A stretch of 64,000 nucleotides of DNA from Xylophilus sp. Leaf220 (lineage in GTDB: Bacteria; Pseudomonadota; Gammaproteobacteria; Burkholderiales; Burkholderiaceae_C). Within the stretch, counting starts at the first letter, position 1. The number at the start of each line of letters is the position of its first letter. This document shows positions 1-9,041 of the stretch, piece after piece. The stretch lies in NCBI RefSeq assembly GCF_001421705.1, contig NZ_LMKO01000022.1, positions 186,339 through 250,338 on the forward strand. The letters are read 5' to 3'. The position numbers and the translations under genes were made by a program. Under the pieces are notes generated by a model. The model worked only from the letters and a program-made list of their open reading frames with translations. It did no database searches and was not told where the DNA came from.

Positions 1-1903
1 CCGGGCCGCGGCGCTGCGCGACCACGTCGACGACGGCGCCCGCCGGCGAGAACTTGGCGGCGTTGGAGATGAAGTTGGCCAGCACCTGCTGCAGCCGCAT
101 CGCGTCGATCCGCACCTGCACGTCGGTCTCGCACGCCAGCTCGAACCGCACGCCGTGCTGCTGGGCATAGGACTGGTTGGCGGCCACCGCCTCCTCCAGC
201 ACCGGCCGCAGCGGCTGCTCGCGCAGGTCGAGCGTCATCTGGCCGGCCACCAGCTTGTCCATGTCGAGCAGGTCGTTGATCAGCAGGCTCAGCCGGTTGC
301 TGTTCTGGTGGGCGATCGACAGCATCTGCCGCATCATCGGCGGCACCTCGCCGAGCGCGCCGCCGTTGACCAGGCCGAGCGATCCGGCGATCGAGGTGAG
401 CGGCGTGCGCAGCTCGTGGCTCACGGTGGAGACGAACTCGCTCTTCATCCGCTCGCTGCGCTTGCGCTCGGTGATGTCGCGCAGGTTCACCATGATCTTC
501 TGTGCGTCGCCCACCGTGACCCGGGTGGCCGTCACCTCCAGCTCCAGCGCGTGGCCGTCGCGGTGCTCGGCACCGCGCTCGTGGGCGCTGTCGGCGGCGC
601 TGTCGGTGGCATCGGCCAGCTGCCGTGCCAGGCCGCCGTCGGGGTCACCCAGCAGCTCGGGCAGGCTCCGGCCGATCGCGTCGGCCAGCGCGTGGCCGGT
701 GATGGCGGCGACCCGGGCGTTGGCGTCGGTGATGCGCCAGGTCGCCGGCTCCATCAGCACGATGCCGTCGGACGACTGCTGGAACTGGCGCTGCAGGAAA
801 TCGCGCTCGCGCTGCAGCTGGCGGTCCTGCTCGTCGCGCAGGGCCAGCAGGCGGTTGAACGCGGCGGAGAGCTGGCCGACCTCGTCGTTGCGCCACACTT
901 TCAGGGTGCGGCCGGCGGTGCGGCCCTCGGCCATGTCGTTGATCGTCGTCGCCGCGATGCCCAGCGGCGCCAGGGTGCGCCGCAGCAGCCACCAGACCGC
1001 GGCCGCCACGGCCGCCATCAGCAGCACGATCATGGCCAGGCACTGCGCCATCAGCCGGCGGATCGGCGCGAACGCCTCGTCCTGCGACTGGGTCTGCACC
1101 AGCAGCCAGCCGGTCTCGGGCAGCGTGTCGGCCGCATACAGCAGGCGCTGGCCCTGCGCATCGGCGGCGCTGCCGACGGTGCTGCCGCCACGGACCGCGT
1201 CGAGCAGCGGGCTGGCGCCGGCGGCGGGCAGCGGCTGCAGCGCCTCGGCGCGGCCGGTGGCGGTGACGTAGATCCGCGCCGCAGGGTCGATGATGGCCAG
1301 CGCGCCGGTGCCGTTGATCATCTCGCTCTCGACCCGGTCGAACAGGCTGCCTTCCGACAGCTCCAGGATGCCGACCACAAGGGCGATGGTCTGCCCGCCC
1401 GCCACCCGCAAAGGCTGCACCATCGCGATCTGCGGCACCTTCAAGGCCTTGCCCAGCATCGGCTGCCCGAGCACCGGCTTTCCGCTGGCCAGGGCCTCGG
1501 CGACGACCGGAAAGTCGATGTACGACCGCCCGAGCCGGCCGGGCACCGCCAAGGTTTCCGCCACGCCGACGCCTTGCCCGTCGAGCACCAGCACGCCGCC
1601 CCGGAAGAGCTGGTTGAGCGTGTTGCGGTTGCGCAGCAGGGCCTGGAGCCGGTCGTTCGGCAGCAGCGCGCCGTCTTCCTGCAACTGCGGCGCTAGCCCT
1701 TCCAATGCGGTGCGGCGCGCACCGAACTCGTTGTGCAGCCGCCGCACGATCGCCTGCACCGAGCCCTGCTGCTCGCGCAGCAGCATGTCGCGTGTGCCGC
1801 TCCACAGCACCTGGCCGGTCAGGAAGGCCAACGCCGCGGTGGCCACCAGCATGCCGAGCAGCACGATCAGGAGGATTCTTTTCTGGATGCTGGACGTGTG
1901 CAT
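1..1903 (-). CDS. Membrane sensor histidine kinase, C-terminus beyond left edge
   Basis: Inner-membrane sensor kinase of a two-component system; the first 634 residues are visible and the ATP-binding end lies outside the window. Seen in order: a hydrophobic anchor at about residues 9-31, a periplasmic sensor region resembling a Cache fold, a second membrane span near 288-308, a HAMP linker, a PAS domain at about 375-470, and a HisKA region with VSHELRTPLTS, whose phospho-acceptor is His496. The N box (NFISNAAKFS, near residue 610) opens the ATPase domain, which is then cut. The start is the ATG read down from 1903, directly before the hydrophobic segment. Ligand and partner regulator cannot be seen; no response regulator is adjacent inside the window. 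Kinase identity is certain, the signal is unknown. Confidence 0.93.
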   Translation of the reverse strand, partial: MHTSSIQKRILLIVLLGMLVATAALAFLTGQVLWSGTRDMLLREQQGSVQAIVRRLHNEFGARRTALEGLAPQLQEDGALLPNDRLQALLRNRNTLNQLFRGGVLVLDGQGVGVAETLAVPGRLGRSYIDFPVVAEALASGKPVLGQPMLGKALKVPQIAMVQPLRVAGGQTIALVVGILELSEGSLFDRVESEMINGTGALAIIDPAARIYVTATGRAEALQPLPAAGASPLLDAVRGGSTVGSAADAQGQRLLYAADTLPETGWLLVQTQSQDEAFAPIRRLMAQCLAMIVLLMAAVAAAVWWLLRRTLAPLGIAATTINDMAEGRTAGRTLKVWRNDEVGQLSAAFNRLLALRDEQDRQLQRERDFLQRQFQQSSDGIVLMEPATWRITDANARVAAITGHALADAIGRSLPELLGDPDGGLARQLADATDSAADSAHERGAEHRDGHALELEVTATRVTVGDAQKIMVNLRDITERKRSERMKSEFVSTVSHELRTPLTSIAGSLGLVNGGALGEVPPMMRQMLSIAHQNSNRLSLLINDLLDMDKLVAGQMTLDLREQPLRPVLEEAVAANQSYAQQHGVRFELACETDVQVRIDAMRLQQVLANFISNAAKFSPAGAVVDVVAQRRGP

Positions 1904-1925
1904 GGTGGGGCGCGGAGGACCGCCT

Positions 1926-1954
1926 GAAAGGGAAGCGGGCGCCGAAGCGCCCGC
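1926..1954 (-). terminator. Intrinsic terminator of serA
   Basis: Read on the minus strand, a perfect 8-bp stem GCGGGCGC closed by a TTCG tetraloop is followed by TTCCCTTTC. It lies about 25 bases after the serA stop codon and just upstream of the kinase start, so it would separate the two genes. The T-tract is interrupted, so efficiency is uncertain. Confidence 0.7.
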
Positions 1955-1979
1955 CGGGGTTCGCAAGCCGCGCAGGCTA

Positions 1980-3209
1980 TCAGAACAGCACGCGGCTGCG
2001 CAGCGTGCCCGGCACCTCGCCGAGCTTGCGCTGCGCCAGGTCGGACGAGGCGGCGTCGACGTCGATCACCACGTAGCCGATCTTGGCGTTGGTCTGCAGG
2101 AACTGCGCGGCGATGTTGATCTGGTTGTCCGAGAAGATGGTGTTGATCTGCGACAGCACGCCCGGCACGTTGCGGTGGATGTGCAGCAGCCGGTGCTTGC
2201 CGGCGTGGGTGGGCAGGGCCACCGCAGGGAAGTTGACAGACGAGGTGGTGGCGCCGGTGTCGCTGTAGCGCACCAGCTTCTCCGCCACTTCCAGGCCGAT
2301 GTTGGCCTGCGCCTCCATGGTGGAGCCGCCGACGTGGGGCGTGAGGATCACGTTGTCGAGCCCGCGCAGGGGCGACTGGAACTCGTCCTTGTTGCTGCGC
2401 GGCTCGACCGGGAACACGTCGATCGCGGCACCCAGCAGCTTGCGCGCCTTGAGCGCCTCTGCCAGCGGCTCGATCTCGACGACCGTGCCGCGGGCGGCGT
2501 TGATCAGGATCGCGCCGGGCTTCATCGCGGCGATCTCGGCGGCGCCGATCATCCACTGCGTCTCGGGTGTCTCGGGCACGTGCAGGCTGACGATGTCGGC
2601 CTGGCCCAGCAGGCCGTGCAGCGTCGGCACCTGGCGGGCGTTGCCCAGCGGCAGCTTGGTCACCGTGTCGTAGAACGCGACCTGCATGCCCAGGCCCTCG
2701 GCCAGCACCGACAGCTGGGTGCCGATCGAGCCGTAGCCGACGATGCCCAGCGTCTTGCCGCGGATCTCGTAGGAGTTGTCGGCCGACTTGAGCCAGCCGC
2801 CCCGGTGGGCCACCGCGCTCTTCTCGGGCACGCCGCGCAGCAGCAGGATCGCCTCGGCCAGCACCAGTTCGGCTACCGAGCGGGTATTGGAGTACGGCGC
2901 GTTGAAGACGGTGATGCCGCGCTCCAGCGCCGCGTCCAGGTCGACCTGGTTGGTCCCGATGCAGAAGCACCCCACCGCGTTGAGCTTGTGCGCCTCGGCG
3001 AAGACCTCGGCCGTCAGCTGGGTGCGCGAGCGGATGCCCAGGAAGTGCACGTCGGCGATCTTGGCCTTCAGCTCCGCGTCGCTCAGGGCGCCGGGCAGCG
3101 ATTCGATGTTGGTGTAGCCCGCCTGCTGCAGCACCTCGACCGCGGACGGGTGGATGCCCTCGAGCAACAGGAATTTGATCTTGCTTTTGTCCAGGGAGGT
3201 CTTGGTCAT
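1980..3209 (-). CDS. serA: D-3-phosphoglycerate dehydrogenase
   Basis: Oxidises 3-phosphoglycerate with NAD in the first step of serine synthesis (cytoplasm). The 409-residue product matches the 410-residue E. coli SerA almost end to end by eye. It has the N-terminal TSLDKSKIKFLLLEGIH, the NAD-binding GIVGYGSIG, the catalytic Arg, Glu and His contexts (INAARGT, VFPVEP, LTPHVGGST), and a C-terminal ACT domain of the kind that mediates serine feedback (NIAAQFLQTNAKIGYVVIDV). I chose the ATG at 3209 because it aligns with the SerA N-terminus; an in-frame TTG at 3254 would add 15 unmatched residues. Transcribed away from ugpB, with its own terminator downstream. Confidence 0.96.
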   Translation of the reverse strand: MTKTSLDKSKIKFLLLEGIHPSAVEVLQQAGYTNIESLPGALSDAELKAKIADVHFLGIRSRTQLTAEVFAEAHKLNAVGCFCIGTNQVDLDAALERGITVFNAPYSNTRSVAELVLAEAILLLRGVPEKSAVAHRGGWLKSADNSYEIRGKTLGIVGYGSIGTQLSVLAEGLGMQVAFYDTVTKLPLGNARQVPTLHGLLGQADIVSLHVPETPETQWMIGAAEIAAMKPGAILINAARGTVVEIEPLAEALKARKLLGAAIDVFPVEPRSNKDEFQSPLRGLDNVILTPHVGGSTMEAQANIGLEVAEKLVRYSDTGATTSSVNFPAVALPTHAGKHRLLHIHRNVPGVLSQINTIFSDNQINIAAQFLQTNAKIGYVVIDVDAASSDLAQRKLGEVPGTLRSRVLF

Positions 3210-3392
3210 GGCGCGCGGGAGCGGGTCCCGGTTCGGTCTGAAGGCGGAATTCAAATGCTAGCATGGTGCGTTGCAGCAAGCCTGCACCGGCCCCTTGCCC
3301 TCGGCAACGGCAGGGCCGGACGACGCGCCCGCCTGGATCGCCACCCGCCGCATCGGCCCGAGAGGGTTTCCCCGCTTTCGGCCCGGTTATAT

Positions 3393-3421
3393 TTGTCATG
3401 AAAATGACACACAGATGTCAC
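3393..3421 (+). promoter_or_regulatory. Pho box (PhoB-binding direct repeats) upstream of ugpB
   Basis: Three 7-bp units spaced exactly 11 bp apart: TTGTCAT (3393), ATGACAC (3404) and ATGTCAC (3415), separated by 4-bp linkers. PhoB sites in enterobacteria are known to be CTGTCAT-type direct repeats at 11-bp spacing, and ugpB is a known Pho-regulon gene there. The site ends 55 bases before the ugpB start. The middle unit is the weakest match. The inference is that phosphate starvation induces the ugp operon. Confidence 0.75.
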
Positions 3422-3476
3422 ATGCGGCGACGAGCATGCCGCCCTGCTCGTCCCTATTTTCTTCCAGGAGTTATTC

Positions 3477-4787
3477 ATGAAATTTGCACGCCTCGCCTTG
3501 GCGGCTGCATTCGGCGCGATCGCGGCCGTCCCGGCCGTCGCGCAGACCGAGATCCAGTGGTGGCACTCGATGACGGCGGTCAACGGCGAATGGGTCAACG
3601 ACCTGGCACGCCAGTTCAATGAAAGCCAGAAGGACTACAAGATCCTGCCGACGTACAAGGGCACCTACGACGAGTCGATGACCGCCGCGGTGGCCGCCTT
3701 CCGTGCCGGCAACGCGCCGCACATCCTGCAGGTGTTCGAGGTGGGCACCGCCACGATGATGGCCAGCAAGGGCGTCGCGGTGCCGATCACCAAGGTGATG
3801 CAGGACGCGGGCAAGAAGTTCGACCCGTCGGCGTACGTGCCTGCGGTCTCGGGCTACTACACCGCGCCCAACGGCCAGATGCTGAGCTTCCCGTTCAACA
3901 GCTCCACCACCATCTTCTACTTCAACAAGGACGCCTTCAAGGCGGCCGGCCTGCCGACCGACAAGGCGCCCGCCACCTGGCCCGAGGTGGTCGCCGCGGC
4001 CGCCAAGCTGAAGGCGTCGGGCAACAAGTGCCCGTTCACCACCGCCTGGCAGAACTGGACCCAGCTGGAGAGCTTCTCCGCCTGGCACAACGTCGAGTTC
4101 TCCAGCAAGTCGAACGGCCTGCAGGGGCTCGACACCCGCCTGAAGGTCGACTCGCCGCTGCACCTGCGCCATATCGAGAACCTGGCCAACATGGTCAAGC
4201 AGGGCCTGTTCATCTACAAGGGCCGCAGCAACGTGCCGGAGGCCAGCTTCGTCTCGGGCGAGTGCGCCATGATCGCCACCTCGTCGGGCTTCTACGGCAA
4301 CGTGGCCAAGAACGCCAAGTTCGCCTACGGCCTGGCGCCGCTGCCCTACTACCCCGACGTCGAAGGCGCGCCGCAGAACACCGTGATCGGCGGCGCGAGC
4401 CTCTGGGTCATGTCGGGCAAGAAGGCGGAAGAGTACAAGGGCATCGCCGAGTTCTTCTCGTTCATCTCGACGCCCGAAGTGCAGTCGGCCAGCCACAAGC
4501 GCACCGGCTACCTGCCGATCACCACCGCGGCCTACAAGCTGACCGAGGAATCGGGCTTCTACAAGCAGAACCCGGGCACCGACGTCGCGGTGACCCAGAT
4601 GATCCGCAAGGTGACCGACAAGAGCCGCGGCATCCGCCTGGGCAACTACGTCCAGATCCGTGCGATCGAGGACGAGGAACTCGAGCAGGTCTGGAACGGC
4701 AAGAAGACCGCCAAGGAAGCGCTGGACGCGATCGTCAAGCGCGGCAATGAACAACTCGAACGCTTCCAGAAAGCAAACAAGAGCTGA
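3477..4787 (+). CDS. ugpB: sn-glycerol-3-phosphate-binding periplasmic protein
   Basis: Substrate-binding component of the UgpBAEC importer, which captures glycerol-3-phosphate and glycerophosphodiesters in the periplasm. The 436-residue product has a signal peptide (residues 1-22, cleavage after AVA) and tracks E. coli UgpB throughout: WWHSM near the mature start, TYKGTYDESMTAAVAAFR, EVGTATMMASK, SGYY, PFNSS, IIGGASLWVM-type and KRTGYLPIT segments. CCAGGAG lies 7 bases before the ATG. It is the first gene of ugpB-A-E-C-Q, behind a three-unit Pho box and followed by a hairpin terminator/attenuator before ugpA. Confidence 0.97.
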   Translation: MKFARLALAAAFGAIAAVPAVAQTEIQWWHSMTAVNGEWVNDLARQFNESQKDYKILPTYKGTYDESMTAAVAAFRAGNAPHILQVFEVGTATMMASKGVAVPITKVMQDAGKKFDPSAYVPAVSGYYTAPNGQMLSFPFNSSTTIFYFNKDAFKAAGLPTDKAPATWPEVVAAAAKLKASGNKCPFTTAWQNWTQLESFSAWHNVEFSSKSNGLQGLDTRLKVDSPLHLRHIENLANMVKQGLFIYKGRSNVPEASFVSGECAMIATSSGFYGNVAKNAKFAYGLAPLPYYPDVEGAPQNTVIGGASLWVMSGKKAEEYKGIAEFFSFISTPEVQSASHKRTGYLPITTAAYKLTEESGFYKQNPGTDVAVTQMIRKVTDKSRGIRLGNYVQIRAIEDEELEQVWNGKKTAKEALDAIVKRGNEQLERFQKANKS

Positions 4788-4807
4788 CCGCACCCCGCGC
4801 TAGACCC

Positions 4808-4846
4808 ACCGCCGTGCCTGCATAGGGCCGGCGGTTTTCGTTTTCA
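4808..4846 (+). terminator. Hairpin attenuator between ugpB and ugpA
   Basis: Stem ACCGCCG (4808-4814) pairs with CGGCGGT (4829-4835) around a 14-base loop and is followed by TTTCGTTTTC. It fits the 66-base gap between the binding-protein gene and the first permease gene. It probably lowers downstream expression or protects the ugpB transcript end. Confidence 0.65.
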
Positions 4847-4853
4847 GGTTTGT

Positions 4854-5735
4854 ATGGAAAAACGTGTTCTGTTCCGATCGCCGTGGTTGCCATGGGCGCT
4901 GCTGGCGCCGCAGATGGCGATCATCTGCGTCTTCTTCTTCTGGCCGGCGGGCAAGGCGCTGCTGCAGTCGCTGCAGTCGCAGGACGCGTTCGGCATGTCC
5001 ACCGAATGGGTGGGCCTCGACAACTTCCGCCAGCTGTTCGCCGATTCGACCTATGTCGAGTCGTTCAAGACCACCGCGCTCTTCTCGGTGCTGGTGGCCG
5101 GCATCGGCCTGGCGCTGTCGTTGATGCTGGCGATCTTCGCCGACCGCATCATCCGCGGCGCGATGTTCTACCGCACCCTCCTGATCCTGCCGTACGCGGT
5201 CGCGCCGGCCGTGGCCGCGGTGCTGTGGGTCTTCATGTTCTCGCCCTCGCTGGGGGTGGTGGCGTACGCGCTGGGCCACATCGGGATCGACTGGAACCAC
5301 CTGCTCAACGGCACGCATGCGATGACGCTGATCGTCATGGCCGCGGTGTGGAAACAGATCTCCTACAACTTCCTGTTCTTCCTGGCGGGCCTGCAGTCGA
5401 TTCCGAAGTCGCTGATCGAGGCCGCCGCGATCGACGGGGCCGGCCCGTGGCGCCGGTTCTGGACGATCCAGTTCCCGCTGCTCTCGCCCACTACCTTCTT
5501 CCTGCTGGTGATCAACGTGGTCTACGCCTTCTTCGACACCTTCGCGATCGTCGACGCCGCCACCCAGGGCGGCCCGGGCAAGGACACCGCCATCCTGGTC
5601 TACAAGGTCTACTACGACGGCTTCAAGGCGATGGACCTGGGCGGCTCGGCCGCGCAGTCGGTGGTGCTGATGCTGATCGTCGTCGTGCTGACGGTGGTGC
5701 AGTTCCGTTATGTCGAGAAGAAGGTGAACTACTGA
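4854..5735 (+). CDS. ugpA: Glycerol-3-phosphate ABC transporter permease UgpA
   Basis: Inner-membrane permease subunit of the glycerol-3-phosphate importer. The 293-residue protein starts with the short charged stretch [11 protein letters not shown], then about six membrane spans beginning at [17 protein letters not shown]. The binding-protein-dependent permease loop that contacts the ATPase is visible as [20 protein letters not shown]. Length and order match the family (about 295 residues). It sits 66 bases after ugpB, and its stop overlaps the ugpE start by one base (TGATG), indicating translational coupling. Confidence 0.95.
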   Translation: MEKRVLFRSPWLPWALLAPQMAIICVFFFWPAGKALLQSLQSQDAFGMSTEWVGLDNFRQLFADSTYVESFKTTALFSVLVAGIGLALSLMLAIFADRIIRGAMFYRTLLILPYAVAPAVAAVLWVFMFSPSLGVVAYALGHIGIDWNHLLNGTHAMTLIVMAAVWKQISYNFLFFLAGLQSIPKSLIEAAAIDGAGPWRRFWTIQFPLLSPTTFFLLVINVVYAFFDTFAIVDAATQGGPGKDTAILVYKVYYDGFKAMDLGGSAAQSVVLMLIVVVLTVVQFRYVEKKVNY

Positions 5736-6586
5736 TGGTCGAACGCAGCCCCACTCTCGGCATCCTCGCCCACGTGGTGATGGTCCTGGGCGTCCTCATC
5801 GTCGCCTTCCCGCTCTACCTGGCCTTCGTCGCCTCCACGCATTCGGCGCAGGAGATCGTGCAGGCGCCGATGCCACTGCTGCCCGGCACCCACTTCTGGG
5901 AGACCTACAAGTCGGCGCTCTTCGGCGGCGGCAGCGGCGCCGGCTCCACCGCGCCGGTAGCCCGCATGATGTGGGTCAGCCTGGTGTCGGCCCTGGTCAT
6001 CACCTTCGGCAAGATCGCGATCTCGCTGCTCTCCGCCTTCGCGGTGGTGTACTTCCGGTTCCCGTTCAAGCAGCTGTGCTTCTGGATGATCTTCGTCACC
6101 CTGATGCTGCCGGTCGAGGTGCGGATCGGGCCCACCTACCAGGTGGTGTCGGACCTGGGCATGCTCAACACCTATGCCGGCCTCACCGTGCCGCTGATCG
6201 CCTCGGCCACCGCCACCTTCCTGTTCCGGCAGTTCTTCCTGACGGTGCCCGACGAGCTGGTGGAGGCCGCCCGCATGGACGGCGCCGGGCCGATGCGCTT
6301 CTTCAAGGACGTGCTGGTGCCGCTGTCGAAGACCTCGATCGCGGCGCTGTTCGTGATCCAGTTCATCTACGGCTGGAACCAGTACCTCTGGCCGCTGCTG
6401 GCCACCACCACCGAGGACATGTACCCGGTGGTGATCGGCATCAAGCGGATGATCGCCGGCGGCGACGGCCAGAACGAATGGAACATCGTGATGGCGACCG
6501 CGTTGCTCGCGATGCTTCCGCCCGCGCTGGTGGTGATCCTCATGCAGAAATGGTTCGTCAAGGGCCTGGTAGACACCGAAAAATGA
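5735..6586 (+). CDS. ugpE: Glycerol-3-phosphate ABC transporter permease UgpE
   Basis: Second permease subunit, which pairs with UgpA in the inner membrane. The 283-residue product begins [17 protein letters not shown], has about six spans, and carries the EAA loop [21 protein letters not shown]. coli UgpE has 281 residues. The start is the ATG at 5735 inside TGATG, sharing one base with the ugpA stop. The stop codon is followed with no gap by a 94-bp repeat element that separates it from ugpC. Confidence 0.95.
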   Translation: MVERSPTLGILAHVVMVLGVLIVAFPLYLAFVASTHSAQEIVQAPMPLLPGTHFWETYKSALFGGGSGAGSTAPVARMMWVSLVSALVITFGKIAISLLSAFAVVYFRFPFKQLCFWMIFVTLMLPVEVRIGPTYQVVSDLGMLNTYAGLTVPLIASATATFLFRQFFLTVPDELVEAARMDGAGPMRFFKDVLVPLSKTSIAALFVIQFIYGWNQYLWPLLATTTEDMYPVVIGIKRMIAGGDGQNEWNIVMATALLAMLPPALVVILMQKWFVKGLVDTEK

Positions 6587-6680
6587 CCCCCAGGCTTGCC
6601 CACTGCGTGTGGCCGCCAACCCCCTCTTCGGGGGGCAACACCGGCGGCCTGGCAAAGCCAGATCCGCGGTGTTCCTGGAC
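6587..6680 (+). repeat. Family-1 intercistronic repeat, copy 1
   Basis: Begins CCCCCAGGCTTGCCCACTGC at the base after the ugpE stop, has a GGGG/CCCC hairpin around a TCTTCG loop in the middle, and ends near GCGGTGTTCCTGG. The same sequence recurs on the minus strand at 37836-37930 and 56090-56185. All three copies read in the direction of transcription, begin within about 10 bases of a stop codon, and lie between co-directional genes. Similar elements are, from memory, frequent in Comamonadaceae and often mis-called as protein. Confidence 0.85.
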
Positions 6681-6718
6681 GGGAACCGTCGCGATTGCAA
6701 AGTACAACTGAGAACGAT

Positions 6719-7735
<1,017 letters not shown>

Positions 7736-7740
7736 CCGCC

Positions 7741-8505
7741 ATGGCAGACGCCGCGCTCCCGTTCGGCATCGCGGATGCCTGGCCCTACCCCCGCTGGATC
7801 GCCCACCGCGGTGCCGGCAGGCTTGCGCCCGAGAACACGCTGGCCGCCTTCCGCCTCGGCGCCCGGCACGGCTACCGCATGTTCGAATGCGACGTGAAGC
7901 TGAGCGCCGACGGCGTGCCTTTCCTGCTGCACGACGCCACGCTGGAGCGCACCACCAGCGGCCACGGCACCGCCGGCCACCAGCCGTGGGCGTCGCTTGC
8001 CCAACTGGATGCGGGCGGCTGGCATTCGCGCGGCCATGCCGGCGAGCCGCTGCCCAGCTTCGAGAACATCGCCCGCTACTGCCTGCAGAACGGCTGGCTG
8101 CTCAACATCGAGATCAAGCCCACCCCCGGCACCGAGCGCCACACCGGCGAGGTGGTGGCCGCCCACGCCGCGCGGCTCTGGCAGCAGGCGGCCGTGCCGC
8201 CGCTGCTGACCTCGTTCAAGCCCGAATCGCTCGAAGGGGCGCGGGCAGCGGCACCGGCCCTGCCCCGCGGGCTGCTGCTCGACAGCCTGCGCGACGGCTG
8301 GCTGGAAGAAGCGCTCGCGCTGGAATGCGTGGCCATCGTCTGCAACCACGCGCTGTGGGACGCCGGCAACGTCGAGGCGGTGTACGCGGCCGGCCTGCGT
8401 GCGCTCTCCTACACCGTCAACGACGACTGGGCGGCCCAGCGGCTGCTGGCCCTGGGCACCGACGGCATCATCACCGACCGGGTCGATTTCTTCTCGCCGG
8501 CCTGA
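7741..8505 (+). CDS. ugpQ: Glycerophosphodiester phosphodiesterase, UgpQ type
   Basis: Hydrolyses glycerophosphodiesters to glycerol-3-phosphate and an alcohol, supplying phosphate from phospholipid head groups. The 254-residue protein has the GDPD fold signature: [15 protein letters not shown] at the N-terminus, [17 protein letters not shown] with its metal ligands, then NIEIKP and the C-terminal SYTVND and [13 protein letters not shown]. No signal peptide is visible, so it acts in the cytoplasm on imported diesters, as UgpQ does. It is the last gene of the ugp operon; a palindromic repeat follows. Confidence 0.94.
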   Translation: MADAALPFGIADAWPYPRWIAHRGAGRLAPENTLAAFRLGARHGYRMFECDVKLSADGVPFLLHDATLERTTSGHGTAGHQPWASLAQLDAGGWHSRGHAGEPLPSFENIARYCLQNGWLLNIEIKPTPGTERHTGEVVAAHAARLWQQAAVPPLLTSFKPESLEGARAAAPALPRGLLLDSLRDGWLEEALALECVAIVCNHALWDAGNVEAVYAAGLRALSYTVNDDWAAQRLLALGTDGIITDRVDFFSPA

Positions 8506-8531
8506 CTCCGTCAACGCTTCGGGCCACCGCC

Positions 8532-8655
8532 AGAAGGTGTGAAAGAACCGTAGCGAGCAAGCCCGAGTGTGCAGTGAGGACCGGAGCCGTACTCCTGTAC
8601 GGTGAGGACCGGAATTGCGCAATCGGGCTGCGCAGTAGGTTCTCTCACACCTTCT
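8532..8655 (-). repeat. Family-2 palindromic 3-prime element, copy 1
   Basis: A 124-bp element with long terminal inverted repeats (AGAAGGTGTGAAAGAACC against GGTTCTCTCACACCTTCT), an inner AGCCCGA/TCGGGCT stem and a central CCGTAC-TCCT-GTACGG hairpin. It lies between convergent ugpQ and a small minus-strand gene, and its right end overlaps that gene's TGA stop. The second copy is at 47237-47358. The single terminal mismatch is A:C on the plus strand but G:U on the minus strand, favouring a minus-strand RNA. Confidence 0.85.
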
Positions 8656-8927
8656 CAGCGCCAGGCGCGGCGCAGGCACCACTCGGTGGTGGCCATCGCC
8701 AGCACCAGGGCGATCCATGTCGCCATCGCGCCGTCGTGCCCGGTGAGCACCAGGCCCAGCACCAGTACCAGCACCCCCACGCCCGCGTCCAGCGCCAGCC
8801 GCCACGGCCAGGCCACCCGGGGCGGTCCGGGCACCACCAGGCGGGCGGACAGGGCCAGCAGCGCGGCGGTCCAGAACGCGGGCGCGACGAAGTTCAGCAG
8901 GTGGTTCAGCAGGTCGGCGGCGGACAT
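8655..8927 (-). CDS. Small predicted inner-membrane protein
   Basis: A 90-residue protein I do not recognise. It begins [13 protein letters not shown] and shows three hydrophobic stretches (around [34 protein letters not shown] and [13 protein letters not shown]), ending with the basic tail EWCLRRAWR. This predicts a three-span membrane protein. The ATG at 8927 is chosen over an upstream in-frame start because it opens directly on the hydrophobic core. It is transcribed divergently from hemA and converges on ugpQ; its stop codon lies in a palindromic repeat. No function is proposed. Confidence 0.6.
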   Translation of the reverse strand: MSAADLLNHLLNFVAPAFWTAALLALSARLVVPGPPRVAWPWRLALDAGVGVLVLVLGLVLTGHDGAMATWIALVLAMATTEWCLRRAWR

Positions 8928-9029
8928 GGGGCAGGCGCCGGTGCGGGGCGCGGGAGGGACGGCGAAGGCATAACCGTTCGCATTCATACCGATAGAAAGG
9001 GGCTATGCGCCGCGGACAGCCATGAATTT

Positions 9030-9035
9030 TATAAT
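9030..9035 (+). promoter_or_regulatory. hemA -10 box
   Basis: A perfect TATAAT ends only six bases before the hemA ATG, so the expected transcription start falls on or next to the A of the start codon. No good -35 box is visible 17 bases upstream. This suggests a leaderless hemA mRNA. Confidence 0.55.
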
Positions 9036-9041
9036 CCGGGG

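Noticed and set aside
3210-3254. TTG start of serA at 3254
   Set aside because: The 15 extra residues do not match SerA, while the ATG at 3209 aligns exactly with the family N-terminus.
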